64,000 bases of DNA from Paenibacillus lacisoli (GCF_030580655.1 NZ_JAUQTB010000010.1:1-64000), one strand, 5' to 3'. Positions 51,554-61,531 are shown, counted from the stretch's first letter. The notes: generated from the letters alone by a model not told the origin. A program made the numbers and translations.

Positions 51554-52681
51554 TCAGGTCCATTTAATACTGACCCGCAGATCGGACGTATTCTTGAATG
51601 GAATCACATGGTAAGAGATCGAATGAAGGCCCAATTGATACAGATCCTGCAGACGTGCTGCCAGCTGAGACTGGCTTCCCCGGAAGCGGATGACCATGGA
51701 AGACTGTCCGTCTGCCATCGCTGCCTGGGCCTTGGTCTTCAGCTTTGCAGACGTGCTCACAATTTCAGAAGCATCATAGAGACGATAATCCAGCTCATCA
51801 TACATCTTTTTGTAGATGGAGGCCTTGGCCTTGTCACTTGCAATCAGCCCCGCGAGGGTCTGGCGGTAAGGGGTCACCGCATGCGGATAACTTTTGGTCC
51901 AGCTGTGATCCCGCCGGATTTCCGCATCCGTCAGCAGATAATAATTCCGGCTGATCTGCTTGCCCTGATCCGGCACAGGATCATCCCAGGTCGTGTCGAG
52001 ATGATACCATACCCCGTTCAGCTGTACGAGATTCCAGGCATGCAGCTGCCCGCCCGCACGTCCCTCAACAATCCGGTTCGGTATACCTGCCTGCTTCAGC
52101 ATTTTATATGCCAGCAGCGAATAACCCTGACATACGGTACTGCCTGTCTTGAGACCGTCATAGGCCGTATATTTCTGCAGTGTCGTATCATATTTCAAAT
52201 GCGCTACAATCCAGTCATGGATGGCCTTGACCTTCTCATCACTCGACATGCCCGGCTTGACAATCTGCTTCAGCACAGAATGAACGATCTGGTCGACATA
52301 GGCTGTCTCGGCCTTCGTTTCACGGTATCGCAGCGTCACGCTTACATTCGCCGAGGTGGAGGTTCCTTTATAACTGAACGCATAACTCTTGATTGTATAA
52401 TTTATATAGGGATCGCTCTCCATTGCCTGGGCAATGGCACGCTGCAGCTTTTCCTTCAGGCCGACAACCGGACCTTTATACGTAAAATTCAATTGCTCAC
52501 TGCGTGAAGTCATGGCATTCAGCAGCTTCTGCTGCAAATCAGTAACCGACACTGTGGTGGAGGCCGACGTTCCCGCCGCATACGCCTCGCCAAACTGGAC
52601 AGCCTGCGGTATGGATGCCATGAGCAGCGAGCAGGTTACGAGCACCTTGATCAGCCGAGTTCGCCCTTTGTTCACCTGCAT
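51554..52681 (-). CDS. secreted transglutaminase-like protein
   Basis: A 375-residue protein with a signal peptide (LIKVLVTCSLLMASIPQAVQF; mature start near residue 36). The transglutaminase-like core has the Cys-His-Asp triad: C in GSTVCQGYSLLAYKML, H in GQLHAWNLVQL and D in YHLDTTWDDP. Such proteins in Firmicutes are cell-surface proteases or cross-linking enzymes; no specific substrate is known. AGGAGG is five bases before the ATG. Confidence 0.85.
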   Translation of the reverse strand: MQVNKGRTRLIKVLVTCSLLMASIPQAVQFGEAYAAGTSASTTVSVTDLQQKLLNAMTSRSEQLNFTYKGPVVGLKEKLQRAIAQAMESDPYINYTIKSYAFSYKGTSTSANVSVTLRYRETKAETAYVDQIVHSVLKQIVKPGMSSDEKVKAIHDWIVAHLKYDTTLQKYTAYDGLKTGSTVCQGYSLLAYKMLKQAGIPNRIVEGRAGGQLHAWNLVQLNGVWYHLDTTWDDPVPDQGKQISRNYYLLTDAEIRRDHSWTKSYPHAVTPYRQTLAGLIASDKAKASIYKKMYDELDYRLYDASEIVSTSAKLKTKAQAAMADGQSSMVIRFRGSQSQLAARLQDLYQLGLHSISYHVIPFKNTSDLRVSIKWT

Positions 52682-53147
52682 CCCGCCCTCCTATTGCTTA
52701 GTTCTGCCTTCTAGAGTCTGGAAGTTAAAGGCACAGTTATTGTATCATAAAACCTCCGTTTTCAGACCTTCTACTTTTGTCGAGCCTCAACACAAAGAGC
52801 CTCCCGGTACCCGGGAAGCCCCTTGCTCCTGCTTCTTTCCTGCTCGTTCTCGTTGAAGCTAACTTTAACTCCTTGTGCTGCCTCTCTCTCGCATTGCTTC
52901 TGTCTCTTTCTTTCTACGATTACTTCTGGTTGAATCTTCTGACTGTTGTGCTACCGTGCCTGCTTCCCCTCTGTGAATGCCGCACCTGGATGAAACCTTG
53001 ATCTTCCTACATCATAAGTCTGCATCGAACAAGCTGCTAACTGAACCATCTACGAATGAAAACAATAAAATCTACCAAGCAGGCTCGAAATCTGCAGATT
53101 CCAACATTATTCCTGAATATCCCACAGATTCCTACAATTCCATTATA
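52682..53147. other. 466-base gap without a supported gene
   Basis: The plus strand is pyrimidine-rich at 52820-52980. An imperfect hairpin (GC-TCCCGG with CCGGGA-GC, 52794-52819) followed by TTTG on the minus strand could be a weak terminator, about 330 bases after the S-layer-homology gene. Short open frames on the plus strand have no ribosome binding site or recognisable family. The start-proximal part should contain the promoter of the transglutaminase-like gene, not identified. Confidence 0.35.
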
Positions 53148-55487
53148 TCAATATCTCTCATTTCGGCTAGTATCTGTTTGGCCTTCCAGCTCAACAAGTT
53201 GAGTTAATACCTCCGCCGCCTGAGCCAGTGTCATCTTCTCCAGTGGTTTAAAGTTACCGCCCTCTGCAGACAGCAGATTTAAACGTAAGGAGAGCATGAC
53301 CGCGCCTTTATTCTTGATCGAGGCAGCATCATTTACCTTTACATCCTGATCGGTATTAAAAAAAGCCGTCAGCTTATCATAATGCAGGTAACGAGCAAGC
53401 TCCAGAGCAAGCTCATCCCGGGTCAACGCAGCTTCCGGATGCAGCTGGGCTGCCGGATCGATCTTCAGATATTGATAGCTGACCAAGGAAGCAATGCTGT
53501 TGTAGTAAGGGCTATCCTGTTTAACGTCTGCAAACAGGGTCGGATTCGCCGAGCTGATGGTGTTCACCATATCCGGGTTCAAAGCCTTCGCTACCAGCGT
53601 GTACCAGTCACCGCGGGTCAGCGTATCGTCCGGATGAACGCTGCCGTCCTGATCCGGTGTAATGACCCTGTATTCCAGAAGCGTCTGCAGCGCTTTCTCT
53701 GCGGCATGTCCCTGGATATCCTTGGCCTGGCCCGCGGCCTTACGGTTGTCCATAGCATTGACAATATTACCTGCAGCGTCGCGCACCCCTGTATAATAAC
53801 TCAGCGGTTGTTTGTCCCATTGAGGGATATAGGTCAATTTATTAGATTCAGGCAGATCTGCCCCTGATGCAGATGAAAATCCCCCTATGCGCGAGTAAGA
53901 CAGCTGCATCGACAATTTCGAAATGAGTATGTCCTTGGCTTCGGCGGCCGAGCGCACCGGCTTGCTGGAGGCCGGAAATTCGGCTGCAGAAGCACCTGCA
54001 CTGCTGTAGAAGCTCTGAACAGCACCATCCTTGGCCAGGGTTAGACTAACCGTGTCACCCACAACCAGCATTTCATTCACATAACGCTGGAAGTTGTAAC
54101 GATATCCGCCGTCGGTACCTGTTGGCACAACCCCCTCCATCTTCCATTCTTTGGAGGCATTAGGCACAGTCTGATAGACCAGCTGAACGGCTTTCTGGTC
54201 AAGCTGCTGTGCAGGAAGCGCCTTCTTACCGGTTGGGCTGCCGGACTGGCTGGGCTGACTCCATGAATAGCTCATGATCTGACCATTACTCTCATCGACC
54301 ATGACCCATATACTGTCAGGGAATCCTATAAAGCGGCTTTGTCCCTCTTGCGTAAAATTAACGCTCCACACGGTCCTCCCTTGCAGCCGGTCCTCATCTC
54401 TGGAAGCCCGCTCCAGTGACCATCCTTGCGGAATGCCGAAGGCTGCCTTCACCCGCTGCACGGCATCCTGTTCGCTTTGAATACGCTTCGCGGCAAATGC
54501 CTGCCCGCTGCCTTTTACTTCACGATGGAGAGGGCCTGCCAGCGCTGTCCCGCTCCCGGTATCAATCCATTTACCTGTAACGGCATCCAGCGGTCCCAGT
54601 GTCTCCGGCCGTGGTACATAACTAAGCGAGTAGGTTTTCTTCGTGCTGCCATACAGCTGATCGGGCAGATAAGCAGGAACAAGCTCCAGACGATGAACCA
54701 GCAATTCCTTGGCCTTATCGGCTGAGATAGCAGGTTCTGCTGACGGATAAGCCGCATGGCTCATCGATCGGCTGTAGCTGGTCACACTGCCTGTCTTGCT
54801 CACCATGATATTGATGGTCTCATTCGAAGACGGCAGCCCGTTAATCTTCACATCATAATTAAAATAATATTGCGACTTGCCAAGCAGAGCCGTGTTAGGT
54901 TGGATCTGGCCCTCGCTCTCCTGCAGCTGATCCCCGGTCATACCCGGGTTAGCCTTAAGGGCAAACTGCTGTGCCTTCTCGGCTGCTTCAGCCCGGGTCA
55001 TGATTCTCTGGTTACCTGCCGGAACAATCTTGTCCGCAATCGGGTCCGGCAGATAAACATTGATGATGTCACCAGTCACTCCATCCACCTTGGCTCCGAA
55101 ACCGTAGCTGGAGTTAACCTCCTCATACGCAAAAGAAATGTCCCAGTATTTTTCATATCCTGACGGATAACTGTGTGAATTGCCGTACTCCGCCTGATTC
55201 ACCTTAACATTGCTCAAAGCCGGCATCAGATCCAGAATCTTTTGCAGTGCCTGCCTGGAAGACAGCTTGGCTCCCTTAGGGATACTATCGTTAACCTGAG
55301 CCAGGCTCATTCGGACAGCAGACTGGCTCTCCCCGGATTGGCTCTGGCTTCCTCCCGCCTCCGTCTGTCCTCCTGCTCCTGACGCTGCTTGAACTGTGCC
55401 GTTCAGCGGCGCCTGTGCATACAGCAGCATCGCAACCAACGCAGCCGCTGTTACCTTTGTATACATGGAATGCCGTCTTGTATTCAA
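53148..55487 (-). CDS. YcdB/YcdC-repeat protein with SLH domains
   Basis: A 779-residue secreted protein: signal peptide (VTAAALVAMLLYAQAPLNGTVQA), a Gly/Ser/Gln-rich spacer, and long regions of PepSY-like YcdB/YcdC repeats (about 75-300 and 335-580; for example FGAKVDGVTGDIINVYLPDP and TRAEAAEKAQQFALKANPG). At the C-terminus are about three S-layer-homology-type modules (590-770; TRGDWYTLVAKALNPDM, LTRDELALELARYLHY). SLH domains usually anchor proteins to pyruvylated wall polymers. The start is a TTG with GAGGG five bases upstream; an internal ATG at codon 8 has no ribosome binding site. Confidence 0.85.
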   Translation of the reverse strand: MNTRRHSMYTKVTAAALVAMLLYAQAPLNGTVQAASGAGGQTEAGGSQSQSGESQSAVRMSLAQVNDSIPKGAKLSSRQALQKILDLMPALSNVKVNQAEYGNSHSYPSGYEKYWDISFAYEEVNSSYGFGAKVDGVTGDIINVYLPDPIADKIVPAGNQRIMTRAEAAEKAQQFALKANPGMTGDQLQESEGQIQPNTALLGKSQYYFNYDVKINGLPSSNETINIMVSKTGSVTSYSRSMSHAAYPSAEPAISADKAKELLVHRLELVPAYLPDQLYGSTKKTYSLSYVPRPETLGPLDAVTGKWIDTGSGTALAGPLHREVKGSGQAFAAKRIQSEQDAVQRVKAAFGIPQGWSLERASRDEDRLQGRTVWSVNFTQEGQSRFIGFPDSIWVMVDESNGQIMSYSWSQPSQSGSPTGKKALPAQQLDQKAVQLVYQTVPNASKEWKMEGVVPTGTDGGYRYNFQRYVNEMLVVGDTVSLTLAKDGAVQSFYSSAGASAAEFPASSKPVRSAAEAKDILISKLSMQLSYSRIGGFSSASGADLPESNKLTYIPQWDKQPLSYYTGVRDAAGNIVNAMDNRKAAGQAKDIQGHAAEKALQTLLEYRVITPDQDGSVHPDDTLTRGDWYTLVAKALNPDMVNTISSANPTLFADVKQDSPYYNSIASLVSYQYLKIDPAAQLHPEAALTRDELALELARYLHYDKLTAFFNTDQDVKVNDAASIKNKGAVMLSLRLNLLSAEGGNFKPLEKMTLAQAAEVLTQLVELEGQTDTSRNERY

Positions 55488-55589
55488 TTCTTCCCTCTCC
55501 CCTCAAACCGATTGTCGGCCTTACGTTATATAGAACAACAGAAGGGAACTGACAGTTGGGTATTTTTTCTAATAAAACAGATTTCCAAC

Positions 55590-55630
55590 AAAAAAAGCAG
55601 CCTGCCTACTTTTGAAATAGGCGGCTGCTT
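55590..55630 (-). terminator. terminator of the xylAB operon
   Basis: AAGCAGCC(G)CCTA and TAGGC(A)GGCTGCTT pair, followed by TTTTT on the minus strand, 16 bases after the xylB stop. Confidence 0.85.
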
Positions 55631-55645
55631 GTGTAGATCAACGGA

Positions 55646-57139
55646 TTAACGGAATTCAGCAAGACCTTCGCTGAGCCGGGACGTCTGAGGATAAACCTGC
55701 TGATACAAGCTGAACAGCTTCTCGTAGGCTGCTGCAGCTTCCGCGTTCGGTTCATAACGCTTCGCCGGACGGATAAATGCGGCTGAACAGTCCTGCAGGG
55801 AAGCAAACCAGCCGCAGCCATAGGCGGCCAGCATGGCAGCGCCCATCGCCGGTCCCTGTTCGCTCTCCAGCTTCACAATGGCTGCATTAAAAATATCGGC
55901 CTGCATCTGCAGCCAGGTCTCATTTTTGGTACCGCCGCCGATGGAGATGACCTCGTCGACCTTTTTGCCTGCATCGCGCAGGATATCAATAGATTCCCGC
56001 AGGGAGAAGGTAATCCCCTCCATAACCGCACGCGCAAAATGCGGCAGCTTATGCCCTGCATCCATGCCGATAAAGCTTCCGCGGATGTTCGCATCCGGAT
56101 GTGGTGTACGTTCACCTACAATGTAGGGTGTGAACAGCAGACCGCCGCTGCCTGGCGGGATCTGGTCCACGCCGGCCAGCAGATGATCGAAGGACTGCTG
56201 CGGTGCAAATGTATCCTTGAACCATGTCAAGCTGTAGCCTGCAGCCAGGGTAACTCCCATAATATAGAAGGCATCCTTCTCGCCATGGTTGAAGAAATGC
56301 ACTTTACCTTCAAAGTCCAAATTTTTGCGTTCTTCGTAGGAAAGAACAACACCGGAAGTACCAATACTGCACATCGTCTGTCCTTCACTCAGAATACCTG
56401 CACCGATGGCGCCGCACGCATTATCAGCTCCGCCCGCGAACACCTTGGTAGAAGCCAGGAGACCGGTCTGGTCAGCAATCTCAGGCAGCAGCGTGCCCAC
56501 TTCATCGAATGATTCCACCAGCTTCGGACACAGAGAGGACTTCAGCTGGAACGCATTCAGAATATCTTCGCTCCATGTCTTGCCCGCCACATCCAGCAGC
56601 AGTGTGCCCGCCGCATCGGAATAGTCCATCGCATAGTCGCCGGTCAGCCGGTAGCGGACATAATCCTTTGGCAGCAGGAACAGGGAAGCCTGATCCAAAA
56701 GCTCAGGCTCATGCTCCTGCACCCACAGGATTTTGGGCAGTGTAAAGCCTTCCAGTGCACGGTTGCGTGCGATACTCAGCAGCTGTCCGCCGAGAGTCTC
56801 TTCGATTCGGCGGCACTGCGGTGTTGTGCGCGTGTCGTTCCAGAGGATCGCGTTACGCAGTACCTTGCCTTCCTGATTGACCAGAACCAGTCCATGCATC
56901 TGACCGGAGAAGCTTACGCCTTCAATCTCCGACGGCTGTACAGCTGAAATTTCCAGCAGCTTCTTCAGGGATACGATGGTTGCATCCACCCAATCCTCCG
57001 GCTTCTGCTCGCTGTAGCCAGCCTTCGGCTGAATCAGCGGATACGCCTCCGATACTTCGTAAGCAACCCGTCCGCTGCGGTCCACCAATACGGTTTTGAC
57101 TGCACTGGTTCCCAAATCCACGCCAATAACATAACTCAT
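55646..57139 (-). CDS. xylB: xylulokinase
   Basis: A 497-residue FGGY-family sugar kinase. The N-terminal phosphate loop VIGVDLGTSAVKTVLVDRSG, the substrate-binding SFSGQMHGLVLV, the conserved GGADNACGAIG and the C-terminal ISIGGGTKNETWLQMQADIF are present. It phosphorylates D-xylulose to xylulose-5-phosphate for the pentose phosphate pathway. The ATG at 57139 has GAGGAG nine bases upstream; an upstream frame extension overlaps an intercistronic hairpin and is not supported. Second gene of xylAB. Confidence 0.95.
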   Translation of the reverse strand: MSYVIGVDLGTSAVKTVLVDRSGRVAYEVSEAYPLIQPKAGYSEQKPEDWVDATIVSLKKLLEISAVQPSEIEGVSFSGQMHGLVLVNQEGKVLRNAILWNDTRTTPQCRRIEETLGGQLLSIARNRALEGFTLPKILWVQEHEPELLDQASLFLLPKDYVRYRLTGDYAMDYSDAAGTLLLDVAGKTWSEDILNAFQLKSSLCPKLVESFDEVGTLLPEIADQTGLLASTKVFAGGADNACGAIGAGILSEGQTMCSIGTSGVVLSYEERKNLDFEGKVHFFNHGEKDAFYIMGVTLAAGYSLTWFKDTFAPQQSFDHLLAGVDQIPPGSGGLLFTPYIVGERTPHPDANIRGSFIGMDAGHKLPHFARAVMEGITFSLRESIDILRDAGKKVDEVISIGGGTKNETWLQMQADIFNAAIVKLESEQGPAMGAAMLAAYGCGWFASLQDCSAAFIRPAKRYEPNAEAAAAYEKLFSLYQQVYPQTSRLSEGLAEFR

Positions 57140-57168
57140 GTTATTCATCTCCTCTTTATCATGACAAA

Positions 57169-57214
57169 GACCGCCGCCCGCGCTCCCAGGCATGGGAGGT
57201 CGGGCCCGGCGGTC
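57169..57214 (-). repeat. intercistronic stem-loop between xylA and xylB
   Basis: GACCGCC and GGCGGTC with an inner CCCG/CGGG and CTCCC/GGGAG pairing make a long GC-rich hairpin, 35 bases after xylA. No T run follows, so it is more likely an mRNA-stability or partial-attenuation element giving more XylA than XylB. Confidence 0.6.
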
Positions 57215-57248
57215 CTTGTAATGCCTGCTATTATAATCCTTCTGCGGT

Positions 57249-58565
57249 TTAGTCAGCCAGGATGTATTGGTTCAACGTAGCTTTCAGCCATTCCTGACGG
57301 CCGGACTCGTTCTTGCGTGGTGTCTCGTTATTCAGAGCGTATTCTGCAAGGGAAGCCAGCGTTGCTTTACCGGAAACGACATCAGCACCGATGCCTTCCT
57401 TGAAGCTGCTGTAGCGTTTCTCGATGAAGTCATCGAATACGCGATCTTCGATCAGCTTCGCAGCTACCTTCAGACCTTTGGCATAGGTGTCCATACCTGC
57501 GATGTGCGCCAGGAACAGATCTTCCGGCTCGAAGGAAGCACGGCGTACTTTGGCATCGAAGTTGACGCCGCCTTTACCCAGACCGCCAGCTTTCAATACT
57601 TCGTACATCGTCAGCGTAGCGTCATAGATATCAACCGGGAACTCATCCGTATCCCAGCCGATCAGCATATCGCCTTGGTTAGCATCCAGGGATCCCAGCA
57701 TACCGTTGATACGGGCAACGCGGATCTCGTGATCGAATGTATGGCCGGCCAGTGTCGCATGGTTCGCTTCCAGGTTCAACTTGAAGTGTTTGTCCAGACC
57801 GTACTTCTGCAGGAATGCAATCGTAGTAGCCGCATCGAAGTCGTACTGGTGCTTCGTTGGCTCCTTCGGTTTAGGCTCGATCAGGAATTGAGCATCGAAG
57901 CCGATTTCCTTCGCATAATCAACAGCCAGCTGGAACATACGGGCCATATTGTCCTGCTCCAGTTGAAGGTCGGTATTCAGCAGAGTCTCATAGCCTTCAC
58001 GGCCGCCCCAGAACACATAGTTTTCTGCGCCCAGGCGTTTGCCGACTTCCAGACCCTTCTTGATCTGGGCTGCAGCGTGTGCGTATACATCAGCATTGCA
58101 TGTGGATGCAGCGCCGTGCATGAAGCGCGGATTCGTAAACATGTTCGCGGTATTCCACAGCAGCTTCTTGCCTGTTGATTTCATGTGCTCTTCGATCGAG
58201 TCTACGATAGTGTCAATGTTGCTGTAGAACTCACGCAGCGAGCTGCCTTCCGGAGCGATGTCGACATCGTGGAATGCAAAGTACGGCAGGCTCAGCTTCT
58301 CCATGAATTCGAATGCCGCTTCCACACGGGCTTTGGCTTTATCAAGTCCAGAGAATTTATCCCAAGAACGAACCGCAGTGTCAGCACCAAACGGATCGGA
58401 ACCGCCAGCCGTCAAAGTGTGCCAATAAGCCATACTGAAGCGGAAATGCTCTTCCATCGTTTTGCCGGCTACAACTTCTTCCGGATTATAGAATTTGAAT
58501 GCGTAAGGGTTTTTGGATTGTTTGCCTTCATAAGCAACTTTATTAACAGATTCGAAATAGGCCAT
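57249..58565 (-). CDS. xylA: xylose isomerase
   Basis: A 438-residue class II xylose isomerase that interconverts D-xylose and D-xylulose with divalent metal (Mg2+ or Mn2+). The catalytic histidine lies in [13 protein letters not shown], metal ligands are in [18 protein letters not shown] and [16 protein letters not shown], and the W in GWDTDEFP is conserved. GAGGAGG precedes the ATG. First gene of xylAB; a catabolite-repression site lies upstream. Confidence 0.97.
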   Translation of the reverse strand: MAYFESVNKVAYEGKQSKNPYAFKFYNPEEVVAGKTMEEHFRFSMAYWHTLTAGGSDPFGADTAVRSWDKFSGLDKAKARVEAAFEFMEKLSLPYFAFHDVDIAPEGSSLREFYSNIDTIVDSIEEHMKSTGKKLLWNTANMFTNPRFMHGAASTCNADVYAHAAAQIKKGLEVGKRLGAENYVFWGGREGYETLLNTDLQLEQDNMARMFQLAVDYAKEIGFDAQFLIEPKPKEPTKHQYDFDAATTIAFLQKYGLDKHFKLNLEANHATLAGHTFDHEIRVARINGMLGSLDANQGDMLIGWDTDEFPVDIYDATLTMYEVLKAGGLGKGGVNFDAKVRRASFEPEDLFLAHIAGMDTYAKGLKVAAKLIEDRVFDDFIEKRYSSFKEGIGADVVSGKATLASLAEYALNNETPRKNESGRQEWLKATLNQYILAD

Positions 58566-58584
58566 TAGGTAATGCCTCCTCTTG

Positions 58585-58598
58585 GGAAATCGTTTACA
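58585..58598 (-). promoter_or_regulatory. catabolite responsive element (cre) before xylA
   Basis: On the minus strand TGTAAACGATTTCC closely matches the CcpA cre consensus TGWAARCGYTWNCW. It lies 20 bases before the xylA start codon, so CcpA binding could block elongation or initiation when glucose is present. Confidence 0.65.
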
Positions 58599-58620
58599 AG
58601 GCTATCCTAACACATCATTA

Positions 58621-58645
58621 AGACTTTGTCTATTGGTTAAACTAA
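58621..58645. promoter_or_regulatory. candidate XylR operator
   Basis: An imperfect dyad with ACTTTGT on one side and AAACTAA on the other matches the B. subtilis xyl operator at about 14 of 25 positions. It lies between xylA and the divergent xylR and overlaps the proposed xylR promoter, as expected for an autoregulated repressor. Confidence 0.4.
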
Positions 58646-58662
58646 GTTATTATTTGTGATAA
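58633..58662 (+). promoter_or_regulatory. candidate xylR promoter
   Basis: TTGGTT (58633-58638) and TGATAA (58657-58662) are 18 bases apart on the plus strand. The leader to the xylR start would be about 200 bases; nothing else notable was seen in it. Confidence 0.4.
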
Positions 58663-58867
58663 AATAAACAGACAGCATAGGGGTGTTTGCGCTTTCAAGT
58701 ACTTTAGGACGGCAGGTGCTTTTTCCCGCCGCGCTCCATTCTTCTTTACCCTCCGCCCTCCTGCCGGGTGGTTGCCAACACCAGAATTTCCGCCTACACT
58801 GGGATGACAATTTCCCTTTTGTATATGGGCTTGACCCATACGAATAATTGAAAAGGACCGATTACAG

Positions 58868-60031
58868 ATGAATCGAATTACCGGAGACCAGGCACTGGTC
58901 AAAAAAATAAATAAATCGCTTGTACTGGATACGGTCCGTCGCAGCTCTCCTCTGTCACGGGCCAAGGTCTCGGAAATGACCGGACTAAATAAAGCCACGG
59001 TATCCAACCTCGTCGCTGAGCTGCTGGAGCAGGAGTTGGTGCTTGAACTTGGACCCGGTGAGTCCAGCGGAGGCCGCAAGCCCCTGCTGCTGCTGTTCAA
59101 CAAAACGGCCGGATATGCCATTGGACTGGAGCTGAGCGTGACACATTTGAAGGGCGCCCTGACAGATCTGGAGGGCACGATTGTTACCGAGCGGAGCCAG
59201 CGGCTTGTACAGCACGATCTTTCTTCCGTTTTCGAAGCGATCTGCAGCATGACAGAACAATTGCGGCATGCCTGCCCGGAATCCGCCTACGGAGTCATTG
59301 GCATCGGTATCGGTGTCCCCGGGATGGTTGACGAAGAAGGCGCTATTCTCTATGCACCCAATCTGGGATGGGAGAAAGTGCCGCTGCGCGGCATGCTTGA
59401 GGAGCATTTTCAGCTGCCTGTTACCATTGACAATGAAGCAAATGCTGGAGCTCAGGGCGAACTTCATTTTGGTGCGGGGAATCTGGCGCGCAGCCTGATC
59501 TACATTAGTGCCGGCTCCGGCATCGGCTCAGGGATCATCATCGACGGACAGCTGTATAAAGGGGCTCGCGGTTATGCGGGTGAAACCGGGCATATGTCCA
59601 TCGATTTCAGCGGGCGGCGCTGTTCCTGCGGTAATCGCGGCTGCTGGGAGCTGTATGCTTCGGAGAAAGCCTATGAAGATCCCCATCTGCAGCTGCCTTC
59701 CCGCAGCACAAGAGATCTTGTGCCTTTCGCCAGACATCAGGATGCTGTCGTAACAGGCCTCTTCCACCAGATTGGACATGCGCTGGGTATCGGGGTGACG
59801 AACATTGTCAACAGCTTTAATCCAGAGCAGATCATCATCGGCGGTCCCTTATCGGAGGCGCGGGAATGGATTGAACCAGCGCTGCAGCGGGAGGTTGCGG
59901 AACGGACTCTTCCCTATCACCGGCGGCAGCTGCAGGTCCAGTTCTCTGTTCTAGGCAGCCGTTCCACCCTGCTGGGCGCTTCTTATTCAGCCATCTCGCT
60001 ATTTCTTGGCCGGGTGCGCGTATCGCATTAA
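58868..60031 (+). CDS. xylR: xylose repressor XylR (ROK family)
   Basis: A 387-residue ROK-family repressor. The N-terminal winged helix-turn-helix (SRAKVSEMTGLNKATVSNLVAELLEQELV) is followed by the ROK sugar-binding fold with GIGIGVPGMVDEEGAIL, GSGIGSGIIIDG and the zinc motif CSCGNRGCWE. XylR represses xyl genes in the absence of xylose. It is divergent from xylAB and shares the candidate operator. AAAGGA lies ten bases before the ATG. A perfect 17-base terminator stem follows. Confidence 0.92.
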   Translation: MNRITGDQALVKKINKSLVLDTVRRSSPLSRAKVSEMTGLNKATVSNLVAELLEQELVLELGPGESSGGRKPLLLLFNKTAGYAIGLELSVTHLKGALTDLEGTIVTERSQRLVQHDLSSVFEAICSMTEQLRHACPESAYGVIGIGIGVPGMVDEEGAILYAPNLGWEKVPLRGMLEEHFQLPVTIDNEANAGAQGELHFGAGNLARSLIYISAGSGIGSGIIIDGQLYKGARGYAGETGHMSIDFSGRRCSCGNRGCWELYASEKAYEDPHLQLPSRSTRDLVPFARHQDAVVTGLFHQIGHALGIGVTNIVNSFNPEQIIIGGPLSEAREWIEPALQREVAERTLPYHRRQLQVQFSVLGSRSTLLGASYSAISLFLGRVRVSH

Positions 60032-60050
60032 AGCAGGCTCCCGGGAACAC

Positions 60051-60087
60051 AGCAAAGCCCGGACGGTCTGACCGTCCGGGCTTTGCT
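60051..60087. terminator. bidirectional terminator with 17-base perfect stem
   Basis: AGCAAAGCCCGGACGGT pairs perfectly with its complement around a CTG loop, between the converging xylR and glutaredoxin genes. Confidence 0.85.
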
Positions 60088-60150
60088 GTAGTGGGTTCAT
60101 GCACTTCATGCTGTGCAGTAGCTGATTATAAACAGTTACAGCTCTGGAGC

Positions 60151-60387
60151 TTACGCTTCAGGGCTCAGCGCTTTTTCGAATTTGGTTTTGTTCATGCCGG
60201 AAATTTTGTGCTCTCCGATCAGTGTCAGCGGAACTGCACGGATTCCCATATCCCATACTTCCTGTGCGAACGCATCATTCGTTTCGATGTTACGTTCTTC
60301 AAATTCTACGCCCTTCTCGGTCAGATAGCTTTTCACCTGACGGCAGTGCGGGCAGTTTGTCGATGTGTAAACGATGGCTTTTTCCAT
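60151..60387 (-). CDS. glutaredoxin family protein
   Basis: A 78-residue glutaredoxin/NrdH-like protein. The redox motif is CPHC (TNCPHCRQVKSYL), with the cis-proline AVPLTLIG and the substrate-binding ISGMNKTKFE. In low-GC Gram-positives such proteins are reduced by thioredoxin reductase or bacillithiol systems. The trxB gene lies 61 bases upstream on the same strand, so a functional pair is plausible. AAAGGAG precedes the ATG. Confidence 0.9.
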   Translation of the reverse strand: MEKAIVYTSTNCPHCRQVKSYLTEKGVEFEERNIETNDAFAQEVWDMGIRAVPLTLIGEHKISGMNKTKFEKALSPEA

Positions 60388-60448
60388 AGTAATCCACTCC
60401 TTTATTGAGTATAGCAGCGTCAGGCGCTGCTTTATTTTGTATTTTATT

Positions 60449-61390
60449 TTACAGGGTTACCGCGCTGTGTTCCAGGCTCTCGATATACTTCTCGGCATCG
60501 ATCGCTGCCATGCAGCCGCTGCCTGCAGCCGTAATCGCTTGTTTGTAACGAGTATCCTGTACGTCACCGCAAGCGAAGACGCCCGGGATGTTCGTCTCGG
60601 AAGTTCCTGGCTGTGTGGCAATATAACCGTTCTCGTCCAGTGTGATCTGGCCCTGCAGGAAGCCGGTGTTCGGGTGATGACCGATCGCTACGAATACACC
60701 GCTCACTTCAATGATTTCCTCTTCCCCTGTCTCGTTATTCAGCACTTTCAATCCGGTTACTCCGTTATCGCCGGCAATAACCTCAACCGGTGTACGGTTA
60801 AGAGCCCAGGAGATTTTCTCATTGCTGCGGGCGCGATCCTGCATGATTTTGGAGGCGCGAAGCTCGTTGCGGCGGTGAACCAGAGTTACTTTGGATGCAA
60901 AACGGGTCAGGAAGCTTGCTTCTTCAAGGGCAGAGTCTCCGCCGCCGATCACGACGATTTCTTTGTTGCGGAAGAAAAATCCGTCGCAGGTGGCGCAGGT
61001 GCTGACACCACGGCCCACATTGTCCTCCTCGCCAGGGATGCCCAGATACTTGGCTGTAGCGCCTGTAGAGATGATCAGCGTTTCCGCTTCGAGCTCGCCA
61101 AGACCCTCTACGCTCAGTTTGAACGGACGGCTGCTTGTATCGACGTTGTTCACCCAGCCTGTCTTGAATTCCGCACCAAAACGCTCCGCCTGTGCACGCA
61201 TGTTGTCCATCAGTTCAGGACCCATAATGCCTTCCGGGAAACCCGGGAAGTTCTCGACTTCTGTTGTTGTCGTCAATTGGCCGCCAGGCTGCGGGCCTTC
61301 AATAATAAGCGGCTTCATGTTGGCACGGGCCAGGTAGATCGCTGCAGTCAGGCCGGCAGGGCCTGTACCGATAATAATGGATTTGTACAT
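60449..61390 (-). CDS. trxB: thioredoxin reductase
   Basis: A 313-residue flavoprotein disulfide reductase of the low-molecular-weight type. FAD-binding GTGPAGLTAA, redox motif CATC (STCATCDGFF), NADPH-binding GGGDSALEEASFL and the C-terminal FACGDVQD FAD motif are present. It reduces thioredoxin with NADPH in the cytosol. A weak GGGGGA region precedes the ATG. It is probably co-transcribed with the glutaredoxin gene. Confidence 0.95.
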   Translation of the reverse strand: MYKSIIIGTGPAGLTAAIYLARANMKPLIIEGPQPGGQLTTTTEVENFPGFPEGIMGPELMDNMRAQAERFGAEFKTGWVNNVDTSSRPFKLSVEGLGELEAETLIISTGATAKYLGIPGEEDNVGRGVSTCATCDGFFFRNKEIVVIGGGDSALEEASFLTRFASKVTLVHRRNELRASKIMQDRARSNEKISWALNRTPVEVIAGDNGVTGLKVLNNETGEEEIIEVSGVFVAIGHHPNTGFLQGQITLDENGYIATQPGTSETNIPGVFACGDVQDTRYKQAITAAGSGCMAAIDAEKYIESLEHSAVTL

Positions 61391-61443
61391 CGTTTCATTC
61401 CCCCATCAGATCAAATAATTATTAACGAAATCTTTTTCAATAA

Positions 61444-61452
61444 AATATAGCA
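61444..61452 (-). promoter_or_regulatory. candidate extended -10 promoter of trxB
   Basis: On the minus strand TGCTATATT is an extended -10 element, about 54 bases before the trxB start. No good -35 is visible. Confidence 0.35.
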
Positions 61453-61531
61453 TCAGGACTTTGGAAGCCCTTCGTTAATCCGGTTATCAAAAGCAGGTAA
61501 GCGCGCATAAGCTAAAGCGATAAGCCCAGGT

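Noticed and set aside
52777..53001. A plus-strand 74-codon hydrophobic frame
   Set aside because: It has no ribosome binding site and lies in a pyrimidine-rich spacer that produces Leu/Ser-rich translations by composition.
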